36,104 nt of DNA from JANNWF01 sp038205755. GTDB taxonomy: Bacteria; Pseudomonadota; Gammaproteobacteria; Xanthomonadales; Xanthomonadaceae. How positions within the stretch are numbered: position 1 is the stretch's first letter; each line of letters starts with the position of its first letter. The stretch covers positions 1 through 36,104 of the forward strand of contig JBBRBN010000039.1 of assembly GCA_038205755.1 (NCBI GenBank), given 5' to 3'. The position numbers were made by a program, and so were the translations under genes. Below are positions 35,000-36,104 of this stretch, one piece after another. The notes under the pieces were generated by a model, which made no database searches, was not told where the DNA came from, and saw only the letters and a program-made list of their open reading frames with translations.

Positions 35000-35166
35000 C
35001 TAGCCCGCGTGTTTCATGAATTCGCGCGATGATCGCGCAGGATATTGTTCGCCCAAGGGACTACCGAAGGAGCGTCGTAGCGGGCCATACGACCGACTGA
35101 GGAAAATCCCCTGTGCGGACAAGAGACAAGCGAGGGCGTGTGAGATTCATGAAATAGGCGGGCTAG
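35000..35166 (+). repeat. MITE-like element, copy D, with CTAG target duplication
   Basis: The 159-bp element at 35004-35162 is flanked by CTAG on both sides (35000-35003 and 35163-35166). It has the same orientation and termini as copy A. Its left flank GACAGGCTGCTAG is a piece of the 17-bp repeat seen at 24751 and 25078. Confidence 0.85.
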
Positions 35167-35254
35167 AGGACGGATGGAGGGCGAAAGGTGTCGAGAGGAC
35201 GGTTCAAGGGCGAAAGGTCTCGAAATCGGGTGGCACGGACGCGGTCCGGCGTGC

Positions 35255-35328
35255 AGGGTTTTTCCTCGCGCCTGGGTGTTCACGTTCGCGGTAGGGTTTT
35301 TCCTCGCGCCTCGGTGTCCACGTTCGCG
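35255..35328 (+). repeat. 36-bp direct repeat, two copies
   Basis: AGGGTTTTTCCTCGCGCC followed by GGTGT-CACGTTCGCG occurs at 35255-35290 and 35293-35328, with two differences. The surrounding 35167-35500 stretch has no gene. Function unknown. Confidence 0.7.
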
Positions 35329-35500
35329 CGCTGCTTCGATCCACGCCCAGCAAAGATAGCGGTTGCCGCACTTGGCGATGCGTCGCTGGCGTCGTCGAGC
35401 CCTATCGAACGGGCTTTCGAAGGCCAATCGCTGCGCGCGTGATCCCTGGTTGGCGCTTTCGCCGTATGTCGAAAGGTCCCCATCCTGAGATTGCTGTCCA

Positions 35501-36104
35501 TGACTTGTATAAAACTCTCAAAACCCGCTCTTCGCGCGATGCTGCTTACCGCGTTCATTGCCGGCAGCGGTGCCACAATTGCCGCAGGTTTTCCCGATCC
35601 TACCTTCGGGACCGGCGGTGTGTTCGTTTCAACCTTGAGCGGCAATCAGGGGCCGAGAGACGGGCTGATTGACTCGCAGGGCCGTTACGTCTCGGTCGGC
35701 TCGCTCGTCGCCACTGCCAACGACGGCAGCTTTGTGTTCCGCATCGGCACCGGCGGAACGCCCGACACCAGCTTCAACGGTAGCGGTAACGTTCAGCTGG
35801 TGGCACCGCCGGGTATCGCGGCTTTGGTGCTGGTGAGCGTCCAGCAGCAGGGCGATGGCAAGCTGGTGGTGGCCGGGCGCGTCGGTCCGAACTTCGGGAG
35901 CGATGATTCGGCCAGGCCGTATGTCTGCCGCCTGCTTGACAACGGCAGTCTTGACCCAGCCTTCGGCAACGGCGGCTGCACGATGCAGCCCTTCGTCGCG
36001 GCAGCGACCGCAGAAACGGTGGCAGATTTGGCACTGCAGACCGATGGCCGCATCGTCCTCGCGGGTTCGAGCGTGGTCGGCGGCGTGCGGCGCACCGCCG
36101 TGCT
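35501..36104 (+). CDS. secreted delta-60-repeat protein, 3' end outside window
   Basis: The frame opens at ATG 35501 and runs off the window after 201 codons. The N-terminus MTCIKLSKPALRAMLLTAFI, then AGSGATIAAGF, is a signal peptide. The mature part has delta-60 repeats: DPTFGTGGVF, VQQQGDGKLVVAGRVG, CRLLDNGSLDPAFGNGGC and LALQTDGRIVLAGSS. These form a beta-propeller-like fold in extracellular proteins of unknown role. No strong ribosome site is visible. Such proteins in this group often end in an FxDGFD/E tail, which cannot be checked here. Confidence 0.85.

Noticed and set aside
35016..35442. Several open frames across MITE copy D and the 36-bp repeats
   Set aside because: They read through mobile non-coding repeats in both directions and share no homology with proteins.

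Overview
The window is GC-rich chromosomal DNA with dense, mostly housekeeping gene content. The queA-tgt-yajC-secD-secF order, a TIGR02999-type sigma factor beside a TPR Ser/Thr kinase, an EVTGSRI-type TonB-receptor signature, a GreB-type cleavage factor and C-terminal RDGFD tails together suggest a gammaproteobacterium of the Lysobacterales/Xanthomonadales (Lysobacteraceae or Rhodanobacteraceae-like). This is inferred from gene content; no database search was run.

Layout. 1-3603: a fatty-acid-type locus. An acyl-CoA dehydrogenase is followed by an enoyl-CoA hydratase gene with two in-frame ambers and an ECF-type sigma factor gene with one amber, all on the minus strand. A divergent TetR/QsdR-like regulator sits opposite, with a palindromic operator between. 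3600-5295: a short transposon-like repeat (MITE), a lipoprotein-type alpha/beta hydrolase and an orphan Pycsar-type membrane effector (PycTM-like). 5362-10397: a 1396-residue membrane protein of unknown function, translationally coupled to prmC. 10511-12025: a class III aminotransferase. 12177-17808: queA-tgt and yajC-secD-secF. 17818-23081: a CNNM/CorC-type protein, terC/alx behind a yybP-ykoY Mn2+ riboswitch, an S9 peptidase and greB. 23085-24707: an AbgT transporter just upstream of greB.

From about 24750 the window is more accessory. It holds a nested repeat region, a stand-alone ATP-grasp enzyme, a REP-associated tyrosine transposase (RAYT) behind tandem 16-17 bp repeats, decayed remains of an FG-GAP protein and of a YadA-head-type adhesin, and a sigma factor/kinase pair. 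After these come a compact three-gene operon (radical SAM, DUF547, MauE/DoxX-like), another MITE, and the start of a delta-60-repeat secreted protein running off the end.

Themes. Three full and one degenerate copy of one ~155 bp MITE are scattered through the window. The full copies are flanked by 4-bp YTAR target duplications, one of them imperfect. The strongest candidates for undescribed biology are the radical SAM/DUF547/MauE operon (32307-34914) and the giant two-module membrane protein with a TonB-dependent-receptor-like signature in its middle (5362-9552). The orphan PycTM gene and the amber-bearing pair at the left edge are also worth following up.
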